Shown: piece after piece, positions 13,783-40,000 of the stretch
How the letters are laid out: every line of letters begins with the position of its first letter
Numbering within the stretch: the stretch's first letter is position 1
Assembly: GCA_949825025.1 (NCBI GenBank)
Contig: OX463781.1
Coordinates: forward strand, 33,927,221 to 33,991,220
DNA: 64,000 nucleotides
Direction of reading: 5' to 3'
Source of the DNA: Siphlonurus alternatus
Lineage: Eukaryota > Arthropoda > Insecta > Ephemeroptera > Siphlonuridae
Program-made: the position numbers and the translations under genes
The notes under the pieces: generated by a model
Databases searched by the model: none
Seen by the model: only the letters and a program-made list of their open reading frames with translations
What the model was told of the DNA's origin: nothing

Positions 13783-15175
13783 GGTAGAGATAACACGGAT
13801 CAGTTGGCCCAATGCTAAAAAAATCCCATTCATAAAAATTATGAAAAAAATTTAAAATGTTCTCCTCTACATCCCCCAAGGTCCCTCTACATAAGGTTGG
13901 ACGCTTAGGTTCACATTTTCGTCCAGTTCGCGCAGGACCAATCAGAGAGGACTGTTACTCTCGAGCCTATTTCGTGGCAGTCAGTGATTGGTCGTGACGT
14001 CACAGGCTCCAACAAAAGCTGCACCAAGATGGCGGAGCGTCCAACCTTACAGTATCACAAACCTTAGTTTACGTATGGAAGACATTTTGAATAGAAAATA
14101 GTACCGTTTTGCGTTACGATCTTCATTTTTTAACGATAGGCGCTCGATTAGAAAAAAACATCACATCCCTAGTTTAGTTTGCCGGTTTATGAGAACGCCA
14201 CGGCCGTGGGCGCGGCAATCCACTTGCCTAGCGGCCATCCCAAGTATCTAATACACTTTTAACCTATTATTAGTACTGACATCATGGTTTAATGTTCATT
14301 AATTTAGCGAACTTTAAAACCAGAACAGAAAAGGCAAGCTGCCATGATTTTTGTTAATGTGACGTCACAGGAGCTCGAAATCGATTAATTAAATCGAACC
14401 GAATCGAACTAAACCGATCAGCTGAGCTGAAAAAAGGCGTTCGTTTTAAAATAAAAGACAGATCGGAATATACGTCTATATACGCCTCCAGAAGCTATAA
14501 TAAATCCAGAATGTTACTTTTAAATGCGTAAGGGTGCCTATTTTTTTTAATTTCACCACTTTTTTTCAAGTTTTTAGCATTTTTGGTGTCGACGTGTTGT
14601 CACAACAGCGGCTCCATGCGGCCCCACTGGCCCCAGACTTTCGTCTGGAAGAGGTGCAAAGTGGTCGAAGTGGTGGCGACGCGATTTTGAAATCAAATTA
14701 AACTTACTTTTTTATACTTTTTTCCAATAGTTATACATATTATAGAAGCATGTAATATTTTTAAAAAATTCCATAGTTTAAAATAACCTTGTTGTGGGAC
14801 ATTTTTAAAAAATTAAGATTACTACGCCTTGGCGACGTCTAGTCTGTGATCTCAGGCGTAATCTAAGGCTTGTTTAACTGTATGTAGAGGGACCTTGTAC
14901 ATCCCCTATCAGTAGGTAAAATATCAGGTACAAAAACGAGCTAGTTTTCGAGTTATTAATTTTTAAAGTTGACTAATTTAACATGAAAGTTCCATTTCTC
15001 CATGTTAAATTAGAGAACTTTAAAAATTAATATCTCGAAAACTAGCTCGTTTTTGTATACCTGATATTTTACCTACTGATAGGGGATGTAGAGGAGAATA
15101 TTTTAAATTTTTTTCATAATTTTTATGAATGGGATTTTTTTAGCATTGGGCCAGCTGATCCATGTTATCTCTACC
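13783..15175. mobile_element. TTAA-flanked foldback element, interrupted by another element
   Basis: The element is bounded by TTAA on both sides (13779-13782 and 15176-15179). It begins GGTAGAGATAACACGGATCA and ends with the near-complement. The arms pair over about 90 bp on the outside and continue in the palindrome at 14907-15090. Removing the insertion at 13877-14897 and one copy of its duplicated target leaves about 363 bp, nearly the length of the related element at 61797-62160, which has the same terminal 12 bp and the same TTAA flanks. TTAA targets are typical of piggyBac- and Kolobok-type transposons; no transposase remains. Confidence 0.85.
13877..14897. mobile_element. Nested hAT-like element with 17-bp TIRs
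   Basis: This 1021-bp element has perfect 17-bp terminal inverted repeats, CAAGGTCCCTCTACATA at the left and its complement at the right. It is flanked on both sides by TACATCCCC (13868-13876 and 14898-14906), a 9-bp perfect duplication, of which 8 bp would be the usual hAT target. It sits inside the TTAA element, so it is the younger insertion. I see no transposase frame; it is non-autonomous. Confidence 0.85.
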
Positions 15176-15657
15176 TTAAAGGACGATGTTAATTAATTAA
15201 TTAATTAATTTTTTTTTTAAATTAATTTAAGCCGGCAATCCTAATCATATTCAAAATATTAAGATCACATAAATATAATTATATTATATAAGATAAGATG
15301 ATTTGGACATTCTGAACCCAACCACCATTATGCACGCGTAGGCGAGAGCCAATACTGACATTTTTCTATTACAGAGGTTTGGAAAATGAACCTTACTAGT
15401 AATTGGGTGCAGAGCTGCATACATAATGGTGTACTCAGTGTACTGATGCAATGAGTGCAATATGTTATATAATACGACTTGTACTTCAATATACAATTAT
15501 AAAAAGTATAATTTATGGAGGTGGGAAACTGATGGCTGATTTGTCTATAGTTGAAGTATACTCATACTGTATACACTTACGTACGCAAAAGAATGATACA
15601 ACACTTCGATCCTTGTATACGCGTGACAAGAATATTGACAGGATGATGTGGTGAGGG

Positions 15658-15989
15658 TATAAAAGCGATGAGCATTTTGGCTAGCACTTTTGTTGATCTC
15701 CACCTAATACTATTACCGCAGTTGTAACCTACCTCTACACGACCACGTCTTGCGAATCTCTCTCAATCTCTCAAGCCAGGTTGTATATGACTTTCCAGTG
15801 TTGGTTCTTGGAATAGTAACTAGTAAATTGGAGTAACCTAACATTAACATATATTATTATATTTATAGACTCAGGACAGCTCAGAATGTGTATAATTTGA
15901 GAATTATAGTTATGTTAAATAAGAAGTAAGCAAACATTTGTGTAAGAATTATTGTATTTTGTACAAATATTGAACTGATTTTCAATAAA
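15658..15989 (+). other. TATA box to poly(A) signal unit (possible solo LTR)
   Basis: TATAAAAG at 15658-15665 is followed 320 bases later by AATAAA at 15984-15989 on the same strand, with no long reading frame between. That layout fits an LTR of a retrotransposon or a short non-coding transcription unit. I could not define LTR ends or a target duplication, so this is tentative. Confidence 0.25.
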
Positions 15990-17457
15990 AACCCTTTTAT
16001 CAATCTATAGGTGTAATCTTTGTATTTTCGCACTTTTCTCTGATATAATTAATAATGAAATAAGTATAACGCCGCCGCTCTGGCTGGTCCTATAATATCA
16101 TATATAAGGGGGTAAAGTTACCATCACCAAAACATGGTAAGCCGGATCCGGTGTAAATTTCACTGCAGCAATCAATGTTCTGGCGCGGGACCAACAGATT
16201 TATATTCCATGGACCTGCCTGCCATCCCCAGGCTTCAGAGATGCGATCGCGTGCGACGATTTATTGCTCGAGTAAAACTTTATTTTACCTAGGACAACTT
16301 ACTCAGATATCCTAAACACGAGCTTTTCGTTTTTTTATTATTATTTTTATTCTTGTTGTTATAAGACCTTGGGTTTTATTCTCGAGTTACCTCCGATATT
16401 TAATTTCACCATTTGTTTTCTGTACGTGTGATAGTAATAACTCGGAGAGACTTTGGTAGTTCTCGGGGTGTGTTGCAGCCTCAACGTGTTGTGCACGGCG
16501 GGAGATAGGACCGTGATGGACGACGGGAGTGTTGCGTGGGACGTCCTTCTCCTCCTCCTCGTCCTTACAAACAAACAACTGCACCTTAGCAACCGTTGCC
16601 ATGTACCAACCAGATACGAAAACAAACTATTCTTGTCTACAATAAAATGCTTCTGTTTATACGTCTGCATGCTATCAAACATTATCATTTATTGGATCTT
16701 TTAACATTTAAAATACAATTTGTTTTAAATTAATTTACAGATATTTTTTTTAAGTTGGAAGTATATAAATACTTAAGTTTAAAAAAAATATATACATACA
16801 ATCTAAGAGATTACTATACAGCGTAAAGAAATTATAGCTGCCCTTATATAAAATAATATTACATATAATACCATATTATACACGAATTATTTTATGGGAG
16901 TCTAAGGTCATACGGTAAGAAAATTCAAGCATGAAATTAAATTATTGCGCTCCAAAGGAAGCAATTACAGTTTATTTTTCATAATTATTTTATTGCTCTT
17001 TGATTGTACAAAAATATAAGCTCGCTAGGGGACGTCAGGAATACAGTATAATAAAAAAATATTATATATATTGAAATTACATGACATCATAATGTTAAGA
17101 AGAAGAAATATCGGAAGAAATTACATTAATTTTAGTAAATTGGATTTACATGAGCGACCTGATTTTGGTCCAATTTCCGTAAAGTGTTTCAAGCGAATTC
17201 GCCATTTTGCGAAGATGAAATCATTAAGTTATAAATGAGAATTAATAATTAGATTTCAAAGAAAGTCTTTTAATAACGAGTTTTAAGCCTACATTGCTTT
17301 CAGTGCTATAAAAGTTAGTAAAAATCTAACTTGCATCTTTGGATGATAATGCATTGCATACTCGTAAATTCACGACTGATTTATGAACGAAAAATCAACG
17401 GCATATTTATATAAAATATAAACAGATTTTTACATACAAGTAGCTTTAATTTTATTC
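15990..17457. other. Intergenic region, no recognised feature
   Basis: The sequence is AT-rich with a GC-richer patch at 16440-16600 that is open on both strands (up to 109 codons) but matches no family I know. It contains a CTCCTCCTCCTC-type simple repeat that explains part of the open frame. A motif TTTTATTGCTCTTTGATTGT near 16990 recurs in similar form near 54830 and may be a shared retroelement tail. Confidence 0.4.
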
Positions 17458-17535
17458 CAGAGTCTTCTGCGCGCAATGTTTTTAACAAAACATTGTTCAA
17501 TGTTTTGTTAAAAACATTGCGCGCAGAAGACTCTG
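17458..17535. repeat. Perfect 38-bp-stem hairpin
   Basis: The 78-bp palindrome starts CAGAGTCTTCTGCGCGCAAT. Its arms are exact complements over 38 bp with a two-base loop. It lies about 145 bases beyond the stop codon of arrestin gene A on that gene's strand, just past its probable poly(A) signal. It could be a small foldback insertion or a structured RNA element. Confidence 0.85.
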
Positions 17536-17616
17536 TTTTATTCAAATTATTAACATCGAAGAACAAAACTAATTGTAAGTACAACATTACAGTTATATAC
17601 AAAATATTACAAACTC

Positions 17617-17622
17617 TTTATT
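17617..17622 (-). promoter_or_regulatory. Poly(A) signal of arrestin gene A
   Basis: AATAAA on the minus strand (TTTATT on plus), 58 bases after the stop codon of arrestin A. Position fits a short 3' UTR; AT-rich DNA gives such hexamers by chance, so support is moderate. Confidence 0.45.
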
Positions 17623-17679
17623 GACTAAGTCACGTGCCATGAAAGGGGGCGTGGCTCAAGGGTTGCAGCACGACACGTG

Positions 17680-28003
<10,324 letters not shown>

Positions 28004-29393
28004 TTGACAAATTTGTCATAACTTTTTTTTATTGTTTATTTATAAATTTAAAATTTGAATTAACAGAATTAATAACTGACATTTTTCTATATTCTTTAAC
28101 CAAAATTAATGAAAACCAAGTGTAAAAAAATCTTCCAACAGAAAAAGTACTTCAATTGTAAAATATACAAATTTTGTGATTATAAAATTGTGCATTCGCA
28201 TATTCATATAATTCATATTATATAATAATATTTATTTTATAATCATTATATCATTTATTATAACATTTGCAATATTATCTCGCCTTTAAGATAGGCAACT
28301 TGTTCAGCATCCAAATGGAGCGGGTTGCATACGCATCAGTTTTGATGCTGATCATGATGGCGGCGTGGTCGTTAGTTATATATAGTCATATACTAATAAC
28401 AATAAGAAACTGAACAATAAAAACAGACCTACTTTGTAAAGGAGCATTCATACACATATTCGGAAATCGCTACGGCGTGCTACGGCATGACACTTAAGCT
28501 CCGTAAGAAAATAAAAGGGATCTTGATTTTGCTACGGCATGCCGCAGCAGTTTTCAAATATGTGATAGCTCCTTAAGACTAACTTCAAAGCATAAAATAA
28601 GGATAAATAAATAAATTTAAAACAAAATTACTATTCACAAAGAAAAACAGGGATAAACTTGTCACATTATGCATATTAAAATTATTTACAATGTTGTGTA
28701 TAATATGCTTTAAATTAAGTGTTGTATCGAAATGCAGTAAATAATAATAATCCTCTGGCTTGTTATCTGGGGCCGGGAGTACTGTGCATACACATCAAGA
28801 TGCAAGATGATGTATTTGCGACCTTTGCATACTAGTGCTGAGGGCATGTGTTATGTCCATCAGTTGGACGCCAAAATAAAACAAAACTCGTGTTTCGTTA
28901 ATATATATACACATACATGCAGTGTATTACGTATTATAGTTACATATAATTGGATATTAAAATTATGACATAATATAATAAAATAATATCTACTTAAAAT
29001 GCATTTTAATGTTATTCTTAAAAAATTGCAGCTGGTGTTCATAATTTATCATCTCAGTTGTCCCTAACTTTTTAAATAATAAAAAGGTAAACAAATTATA
29101 TATATATATATATATATTATACGATGGCAATATTTTCTTCTCTTACGTTCTATTTGGGTTATATTGTTATAATAATTATTAACTAAAACTACTAGAAGAG
29201 AGTTCAAAAGGTAAGGTGGAAAATTTCTGCAGCCAAATTTTACATCGCAGTCTGCATAATACAGTATACTTGCAATCTAATTTAACTGAGGAAGTTGGAA
29301 ACCAGCTGAGTTAAAATGGTCACTCATTATCGTTAACCGTTGTTACAAAAATTTTCTTTCACTCATATTGTATGCAATGTGACTGTTATAATA
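28004..29393. other. Intergenic DNA between arrestins A and B
   Basis: AT-rich, no coding exon recognised. It contains the 5' flank of arrestin A, a small inverted-repeat element at 28436-28577 and a short (TA)n near 29098-29118. The 3' UTR of arrestin B must lie in the right part. Confidence 0.5.
28436..28577. mobile_element. Possible small MITE with imperfect TIRs
   Basis: TAAAGGAGCATTCATACACATAT at the left and ATATGTGATAGCTCCTTA at the right are imperfect inverted copies, and GCTACGGCRTGC occurs inverted inside. About 140 bp. Target duplication unclear. Confidence 0.45.
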
Positions 29394-32102
<2,709 letters not shown>

Positions 32103-32855
32103 CTTGTTAATACTGTCCTGGTACTCAATATGTCTGCACAAATCAGAAACAACGACTGATAATTCGTTATCATTGTGTGTCGAAATATCATCGAGATAGC
32201 AAGCATGTATTTTAATTTTGTAGGGCGTGTGCCGTGATAAGACACGAGTCATATCACTCATCAACATTGATCAACATAGAAAGAAGACAAAATACTTCTT
32301 GTTTCTTGTGCTCTCTGCAAAATACCTAATAAAATTCAATCAATTGTTTTAAATAAAATACACATGTAGAATATTGAATCAATTAAGAATCAAGTTTATT
32401 AATTATTAATGCAGTTATATAGGTACATCAATTCATCAATACATCAATTTCAAATGATTTTATGTGATCTAGCTTGTAAAATTACAGTACTTATTACTAT
32501 ACATGAATATTTATATTAAATATTGTATATTTTACATGAAATATTTTTTTATTTATTTTATTATTATTATTATTATTATTATTTTTTTCGTTTTGCTCTA
32601 TGGTCTTACGTTAGCACGCGCGTACATACTCTCCTCGTCTCTTGGAAAAAGTATATGCAATTTTCAGATTTCAGTTGCAATTGACAACCGTTATATAGGT
32701 AAATAAAAAAAGCAATGCAATACAATCCTGTTTCCTGAATAATATACAATTGAGATCAAGATCCATTTTAATATTTTTACTAGACACTGCCGTTACTGCC
32801 CCAATGATAAGTTTCCTTTCTCTGTGTGTATAGACGGCGCCAAAAGGCCGCGCGG
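32103..32855. other. Spacer between arrestins C and B
   Basis: About 750 bases that must contain the promoter of B and the 3' UTR of C. It has several minus-strand AATAAA-type hexamers around 32540-32585 (in a TTATTATTA run). I see no exon and no convincing TATA box. Confidence 0.5.
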
Positions 32856-33999
32856 TCACTGTTCTTCGAAGGACGTCATGTAGACGGGGTACTTGGGCAG
32901 GAAGGTCGGTCCTTCCTCGCCGTCCTGGGGAGGCTCGTCCTGCACACACTGCTGGTAGCTGGGGGGCGCTACAAACACATGACAAGAGAACTTAATTTAA
33001 CACTGATACAAAATACTTCGATGTCATGTCATTTTGTAATCTCACCTGGTGGATATGCAACCATTTCTATACAGAAAATTTATTTAATACTTATTAAGTT
33101 AATGTGTGCCCTATTAATCCTACAAAATTATATTAATTATACACTATTTTATATAAATAGTCATTTAATGAATATCCTCTACAGGAATGCAACTTTTAAT
33201 TTATATGTGTCCATACTGCATGCATGCATGGATGGATGCGAGTGTGAATAAATAAATAAGTAATACCAAAATTAAAACAATATATCACAAGGCGTGCAAT
33301 TATAGAAGAAGAAGAATTGTATTATTGTTTGTGTGTGTGTAGTGATCGGAAGAAAAGCAATTGTCCATAACGATGTTCTCTTTGTTTTGGAGTAAATCGT
33401 AGTATTCTTCAGTACAGACTTACTGCGAATTAAGAGGACAAAATCAAGAGGTCACCATTATTGCCAAAGCCTATACTACGGACATCTTAAATGCGCCAAA
33501 AGTAATTTCCATTAAAAATTCCACACAGCATTTTATTATTCCGCGAAGAACGTAGTCACGACAATTAAACTCACGCAGATCGTCATAGTCCGGCGGCTGG
33601 TCAGAGCCGGGAGGGGGCGTGGTCAGGTTCCAGCCCAGGGGGGGCGGGCCCACCTCGTCGCTTGGCCGGAAGCTCTGGAAATGCTGGTGGAAGGGAATGG
33701 TGCCCACCGTCACGGGCAGAGACACCTCCAGTGTCTTATGCAGACCATATGGCTTGGCGAACACCTATAAGCACAATTATACTTCAACAATATACGAAAG
33801 TGTAAAAACAGTGTTAATTTTCACGCCTTTTGCTTGGGATGTTTTGGGAATAATTGTGAACACAATCTTTAATTTTACACCCATGTATTCAGAAGTGTAT
33901 GTACATTACACATTATACTTATCATAAAACAAGTACCAATAGCCTAGCTGTGTTACACTTGTGATGTTAACATTTTTGTTAAGGAAAGTATATATATCA

Positions 34000-34067
<68 letters not shown>

Positions 34068-37000
34068 TATATTATATATATTACATTATATATATATATA
34101 TATACGTTGTTTGACCATACTTTTTTTTTACATTATATAATATCTTAATTAATTATGATACTATATATAGCTTAGCTGAACCTATATATGACATGTCCTA
34201 TATAACAATATAACAAAGCTGCTTCTATATGTGAATATAATTCCGTGTAAGATTCATTGTTATTGCATATTACATTAGTCATACACTGCAAAAACAACTA
34301 AATACCAAAGGCATTGAGAATCTCCACAATCACTTTTACATCACCAAAAGTGTTTAGCTTCTCAATGCTTTTATTGTTTACGGTCTTCATACCTGTTGTA
34401 AAAAGCTAAAAAGTGATCACCAATCTAACTACTCGCCAGCTTAACTTCGGTTATCACTTTCGATCATACCCTTACCACTGCACTGCTAATGCTTTCTTAG
34501 TAGGAAGAGTATTATTGAGGTATATAAAATAAATAAGAGCTATGGTGAAATGATAAGGGTTCATTTCAATACAAGGTTATACAAATTTCGACCCTAGGGT
34601 AAAATTTGATGGCGGTTCTAATGGCGACCCTTAAATTTGCGACCCTTTGACCCTTAAGGGTCAAAAGACCCTTAAATTTTTTTTTCGTAAAAAATTGCGA
34701 AATTGACATTAGCAATGTCCTTAATTAACTTTAGAGCTCTTATTTACGCATTTTAAGGGTCGACCCTTGGGGTCTAACAGGGGTCATTTTTTAAAAGTAT
34801 ACAAATATTTATAACAAAATTTGTCAAAAACTGTGAGGATTATGGATTTAGCATTGGCTTTAATTGATTCAGTAAGAATAATGACCCTCTAAGGGTCGAC
34901 CCCTAAAATATATTACGATCTATTCCGCATATAATACTTCTAAATGCTATTAACATGCAATTTCTGAATGCTAATTCTGTTAACAAAAATCTAATGTTTA
35001 AAACGTTAGTTTTTAAATGGCAAAAACAGTGATTATATAGCAAAGACATTTAGCTATTTTTCTAAATACTTTTAACGTTCAGTAAATGTTAAAAGCATGG
35101 AGGGTCTGAATACCGATTTTTTGCAGTGCAGGGGAATAAGAGGAAAAAATTGACGAAATCGCGCGTTTAGTGAAGAAAGCGTGATTTTTATTTTGGTGGT
35201 AGAGTTCACCCCAAAGATCAATTTTTTTGGCGGAGACAAACGAAAATGACCTTGGTTCGACCCCCCGTGACCTTTGACCTGGCGCATCTTAATTATTTTT
35301 TCCTGGCTATTCTATTAACGTTAGAGAAATAATTTTAATTGCAAATTATTGATATTGATAAAGCGATGATAACAAAAAAAAAATGAGCATCCTAAACCAA
35401 TTAATTTCAAAATGGCGGCTAATTAACTTTATTAAATCATGAAATCTTTGATATTTTTAGTGAATTTCTCGTAAAATCTGGCAATTATAATGAAAATAAA
35501 CCTCAGTTAACACGAACAAACATTTATGAACGCAATATTAAATTAATAGAGTCATTAAATGCATATAATTAGGCAAATTATTGATTTAATTAAATAAAAC
35601 CAAGTGACCAAGTCAATATTGCAACACAATATATTATATGGCAATACTATCGTTATGGTTGGATTTTCCACTGCAGTTGTGATGATTTAGTCAACTTAAG
35701 TTAATGTCTGTTGCATAAAGATTGAGACTACCTATTTTCAAGTTGATGACGTCAGCAAATACAAAATGGCGACCAAATATACGCATTCTTTTATTGTATT
35801 TACATATTAATTATACTTATATTTAATTTATTCACATTATTATATATAATATATTTATAAAATATTCTTGTTACATTTTTTGTTTGCTCTCGTCAGATTA
35901 AGCAAATAATAATATAATTGTTTATGGTTGACGCTACGTCTGATCTGTTGCTTTTGTGACCTGCAATTTTTTTTTTTTTAACTTTATACTTGCTTCTTCA
36001 TATATATACCTTTTGAGTTTATGATTTGCGCACACCCGCCTACCTCAATGTTTTGTCTAATGACTAGCAAATAATGCACCTGCCACCTCATTTACACAGT
36101 TGCAAAAATTTTACTTTCCTGCAAAAGGGTATATATATTGTCATCCTTTCATTGGTCACTTAACTTAAATAAATATATTTAAAAATGCGTGTCGACTCGA
36201 TCTTTAAGCGTCGTTAAAATATGAGACTGTTGCTATTTTTATTTCAATCAGCATGTTATTACTGTGAGCACGTAAAAATTATCGTGCGTATTAACTAGTG
36301 ATTTACCATTTACCCATCATTCGATAAAAATGCATATCATTCGATATGCATGCAGGAATTCACTCTTCTTATGAGAACTGCATGGTAAGTGTGATATCTA
36401 ATTTAATTTATTTATATTATATCATGTTCAAATCTTGTATAATAAACAACTTGCTGCATGTCAGTGGAGTTATTATATATAATATTTTATTATTTTTATG
36501 GTAGAAATTATTAAAAAATAGTAATATGTATTATATTATTTCCATTTTTTAATTACGTCAATTATTATTATAGCTATATAAATAGAGTATTTGCCTTTAT
36601 ACTGTAGTTTATACTAAACTAAAATTTTAACACAACATTTTAATTGTAGGTAATGCGAGAAAATGTTGAAACGAAAACACGATTTGACTACTGACTGCCA
36701 GATAAATTGGGAATTATGCATTATTTGTCAAGGCCAGAACTCACGCCTTGAACTTCGCTGTCCAACAAAATCTAATCGTTCTGATGCTGAGAAAACATAT
36801 TCAAATTTGAGGACAATGAAAATAGATTTGTAGCTAATAATCAATTACCTAAAGAATTTAAATCAACTTATTCTCGCATAGACGAAGGACTTGGTATTGC
36901 ACAGTCACGTTATCTCACAATGCAGTGTGGCATAAAAATTGTCACTTTCTGCCAGGGATCGGATGCGGATGCGGATGCAGATGCAAGATGCACATGGATG

Positions 37001-40000
37001 CGCAAAAATGGGCTTGCATCCGCATCCGTGCATCCCAGATGCACAGGAAAAAATGAATGCATCCGGATGCGCATCCCAGATGCATGAAAAATAAATTTGC
37101 ATCCGGATGCGCATCCACGGATGCACGAAAAATAAATTTGCATCCATTTAACACTTTTTTTTCTCTTTTTTATCAGGTTTTTTGCTAATTGCCTCTAAAT
37201 AAATCTTTAACACGAGGCATATTTTATAACTTTATTTGCCACTTGTCGTTTAAAAATTACAAGAAACAAAGTGTATTATAAAAACCAAAGATCGGATGCG
37301 GATGCAGATGCAAGATGCACACGGATGCGCAAAAATGGGCTTGCATCCGCATCCGTGCATCCCAGATGCACGGGAAAAAATTAATGCATCCGGATGCGCA
37401 TCTCAGATGCATGGAAAATAAATTTGCATCCGGATGCGCATCCCAGATGCATGAAAAATAAATTTGCATCCGGATGCGCATCTATGGATGCACGAAAAAT
37501 TAATTTGCATCCGGATGCGCATCTCGGATGCACGAAAAAAACGCGTGCATCCGGTCCCTGCTTTCTGCTCTATAATGATAATAGTAAATATTTAGTTGCA
37601 CAAAAAAAAAAATGCAAAGAACAGATTGAAGTACGTCCCGAAAATGTTGCTAGAGGAACTTTTCATACGACGAGATATAAAGTTACTGAAGAACCTTCCA
37701 CCTACTCAGGATGCATTGATGCAACACACTAGTGCAGTTCAAGGGGGGGACACGTCTGGGGTCAGTGTCTTGAAACGCAACCAGTGCTACCAGACCTGAA
37801 CAGCTGGGGTTGTTGTAGTAAGGGTTCTCTTTGGGAACCAAAATAGAAGACCTTTCCATTGTACTAGCTCAAGACACACTCATTGAGTTTATAAAATGTG
37901 GTTTTAAAAAGGGATGCAACACGAAAAAGTGTTCCTGCCTTTCGATGTCCTTGAAATGCAGCAAACTCTGTGCTTGTGAAGGATGTAAAAATGTAGAATA
38001 ATTCATTTTATTGTTATATTTTTATAAATTAATATTAGTATGACTGTATAATATTATTATACATAAATATTTAATATTAGTAATGATTTTTTATTGGGTA
38101 ATAGTGGTAATACATATATAGCACAAAATAGAAATTGTATAATTTTATTTAGAGGTGTAAATAATTTGTCAATAAAAATAAGTAGTTTCAAATTGGAATG
38201 TAATTTTTTTAAATTGGGATTCATACGTTTCAAATTATATAAATGTATATTGTTTGCATAAAATAGTAATATATAAATATTTGTAAATATTATATCAATA
38301 TTTTTCAATTAAAAATATGTATCTACTTCTGCAATTATTTTTACGATTTTTTATTTAATATTCCACACGTCGAGTGAAAATTTAATATTAACGATTAATC
38401 TCAGTTACTTCGGAATCAAAGAATATTTCCCTGCAGGCATGCAAACGAATCGAATGAAATAAATTTTAAAAAACCGATAATGTTCTAAAACTTAATCGCT
38501 TATGGTTTGAGCAAATTCAGTCTGGCAGTTTTCTTACAACAGCTCCATTTCCGGTTTCCGTCCATAAGGCCAATGTTAAACTTCTACCTCAGTTTCCACA
38601 AAACTGATAAGACATATTCACTTCAAAATTTGTATGCCACCTATTGATGGTGAGTTCTAAATCCCCTGCAAGTCTTGTTGCATTCAGGCTGTACGATTGC
38701 GAGATATCAACCTACTGAGATTCATCCTTAATCAAGAATTGAGTTCAAAAGGAGCTAATTCATAAAAAAATATACAACTGAAAAAAAATCATAGTAAAAC
38801 AGGCTAATTACTAACAATAATAATCTTTATTATCATGACTTTGCCTCAGACAACAAATATCTCACTATATTTTGGTCGCCATTTTGTATTTGCTGACGTC
38901 ATCAACTTGAAAATAGGTAGTCTCAATCTTTATGCAACAGACATTAACTTAAGTTGACTAAATAATCACAACTGCAGTGGAAAATCCAACCATAACGATA
39001 GTATGTTGCAAAATTGACTAAAAAATGTTACTTGGTTTTACTTAATTAAATCAATAATTTGCCTAATTATATGCATTTAATGACTCTATTAATTTAATAT
39101 TGCGTTCATAAATGTCTGTTCGTGTTAACTGAGGTTTATTTTCATTATAAATGCCAGGTTTTATGAGAAATTCACTAAAAATATCAAAGATTTCATGATT
39201 TAATTAAGTTAATTAACCGCCATTTTGAAATTAATTGGTTTAGGATGCTCATTTTTTTTTGTCATCATTGCTTCATCAATACCAATAATTTGCAATTAAC
39301 ATTATTTCTCTAACTTCAATAGAATAGCCAGAAAAAAATAATTAAGATGCGCGAGGTCAAAGGTCACGGGGGGTCGAACCAAGGTCATTTTCGTTTGTCT
39401 CCGCCAAAAAAATTGATCTTTGGGGTGAACTCTACCACCAAAAAAAAATTCACGCTTTCTTCACTAAACGCGCGATTTTTCCTCTTATTCCCCTGACTAC
39501 ATTGACTTATTACATTCTTGGATTTCTTGGCATTGAAACTAGATACCTAATATATAACCAGTAGTCTCTGTTCTGATCAAATTTAATAATAAAATATTAA
39601 ATATAAAATTATATTATAATTATATTTCGTTCTTATAATACATGAAGCTGCTCTGCGGATAAGTTTGGCATACCTTGAGATGGTAACTCAGGTCGATGAT
39701 GGAGCAGAAGTGCATACTGGAGGGCGGCAGGGCGGGCACCATCACCGCCTCTCGGTCCCAGCTCCCCGTGCTCCCCGGGTCCACCGTACCCAGCGTCTTA
39801 CGTACCACCACCGTGGTATAGCTCCTGTTCTTGCGGCTTGTAATGAACACCAGACGCTATAGGAGGATCAGGACGGTACTCAGCAAAATGAATAAATGGG
39901 AAGTTTACATGGTTAATTGGGCCAGGAGCCAGGAAAGTGCACTTGCCCGGTGTAAACTGTACACAATTTCCCCACAGGACATTGCTCCATTCTGGAAATC

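Larger units (their letters stand above)
35129..39495. mobile_element. 4.4-kb element with ~640-bp terminal inverted repeats
   Basis: The left arm (35129 to about 35780) begins CAGGGGAATAAGAGG and is the near-complement of the right arm (about 38865-39495). Matches include CGCGCGTTTAGTGAAGAAAG, GGTCGAACCAAGGTCATTTT and AACTTGAAAATAGGTAGTCT and their complements. The 3.1-kb interior holds a decayed protein-coding remnant and a nested hAT-like element. The arms differ by scattered substitutions, so the insertion is not recent. No matching target duplication was found (left flank TTGCAGTG, right flank ACTACATT). It fills most of intron 5 of arrestin C. Confidence 0.85.

Noticed and set aside
36905..37482. 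Long minus-strand frames rich in Ile, Phe, Cys and DAHPDA repeats
   Set aside because: They are translations of the GGATGC tandem units of the hAT-like element; all frames are open because the unit length keeps stops out.
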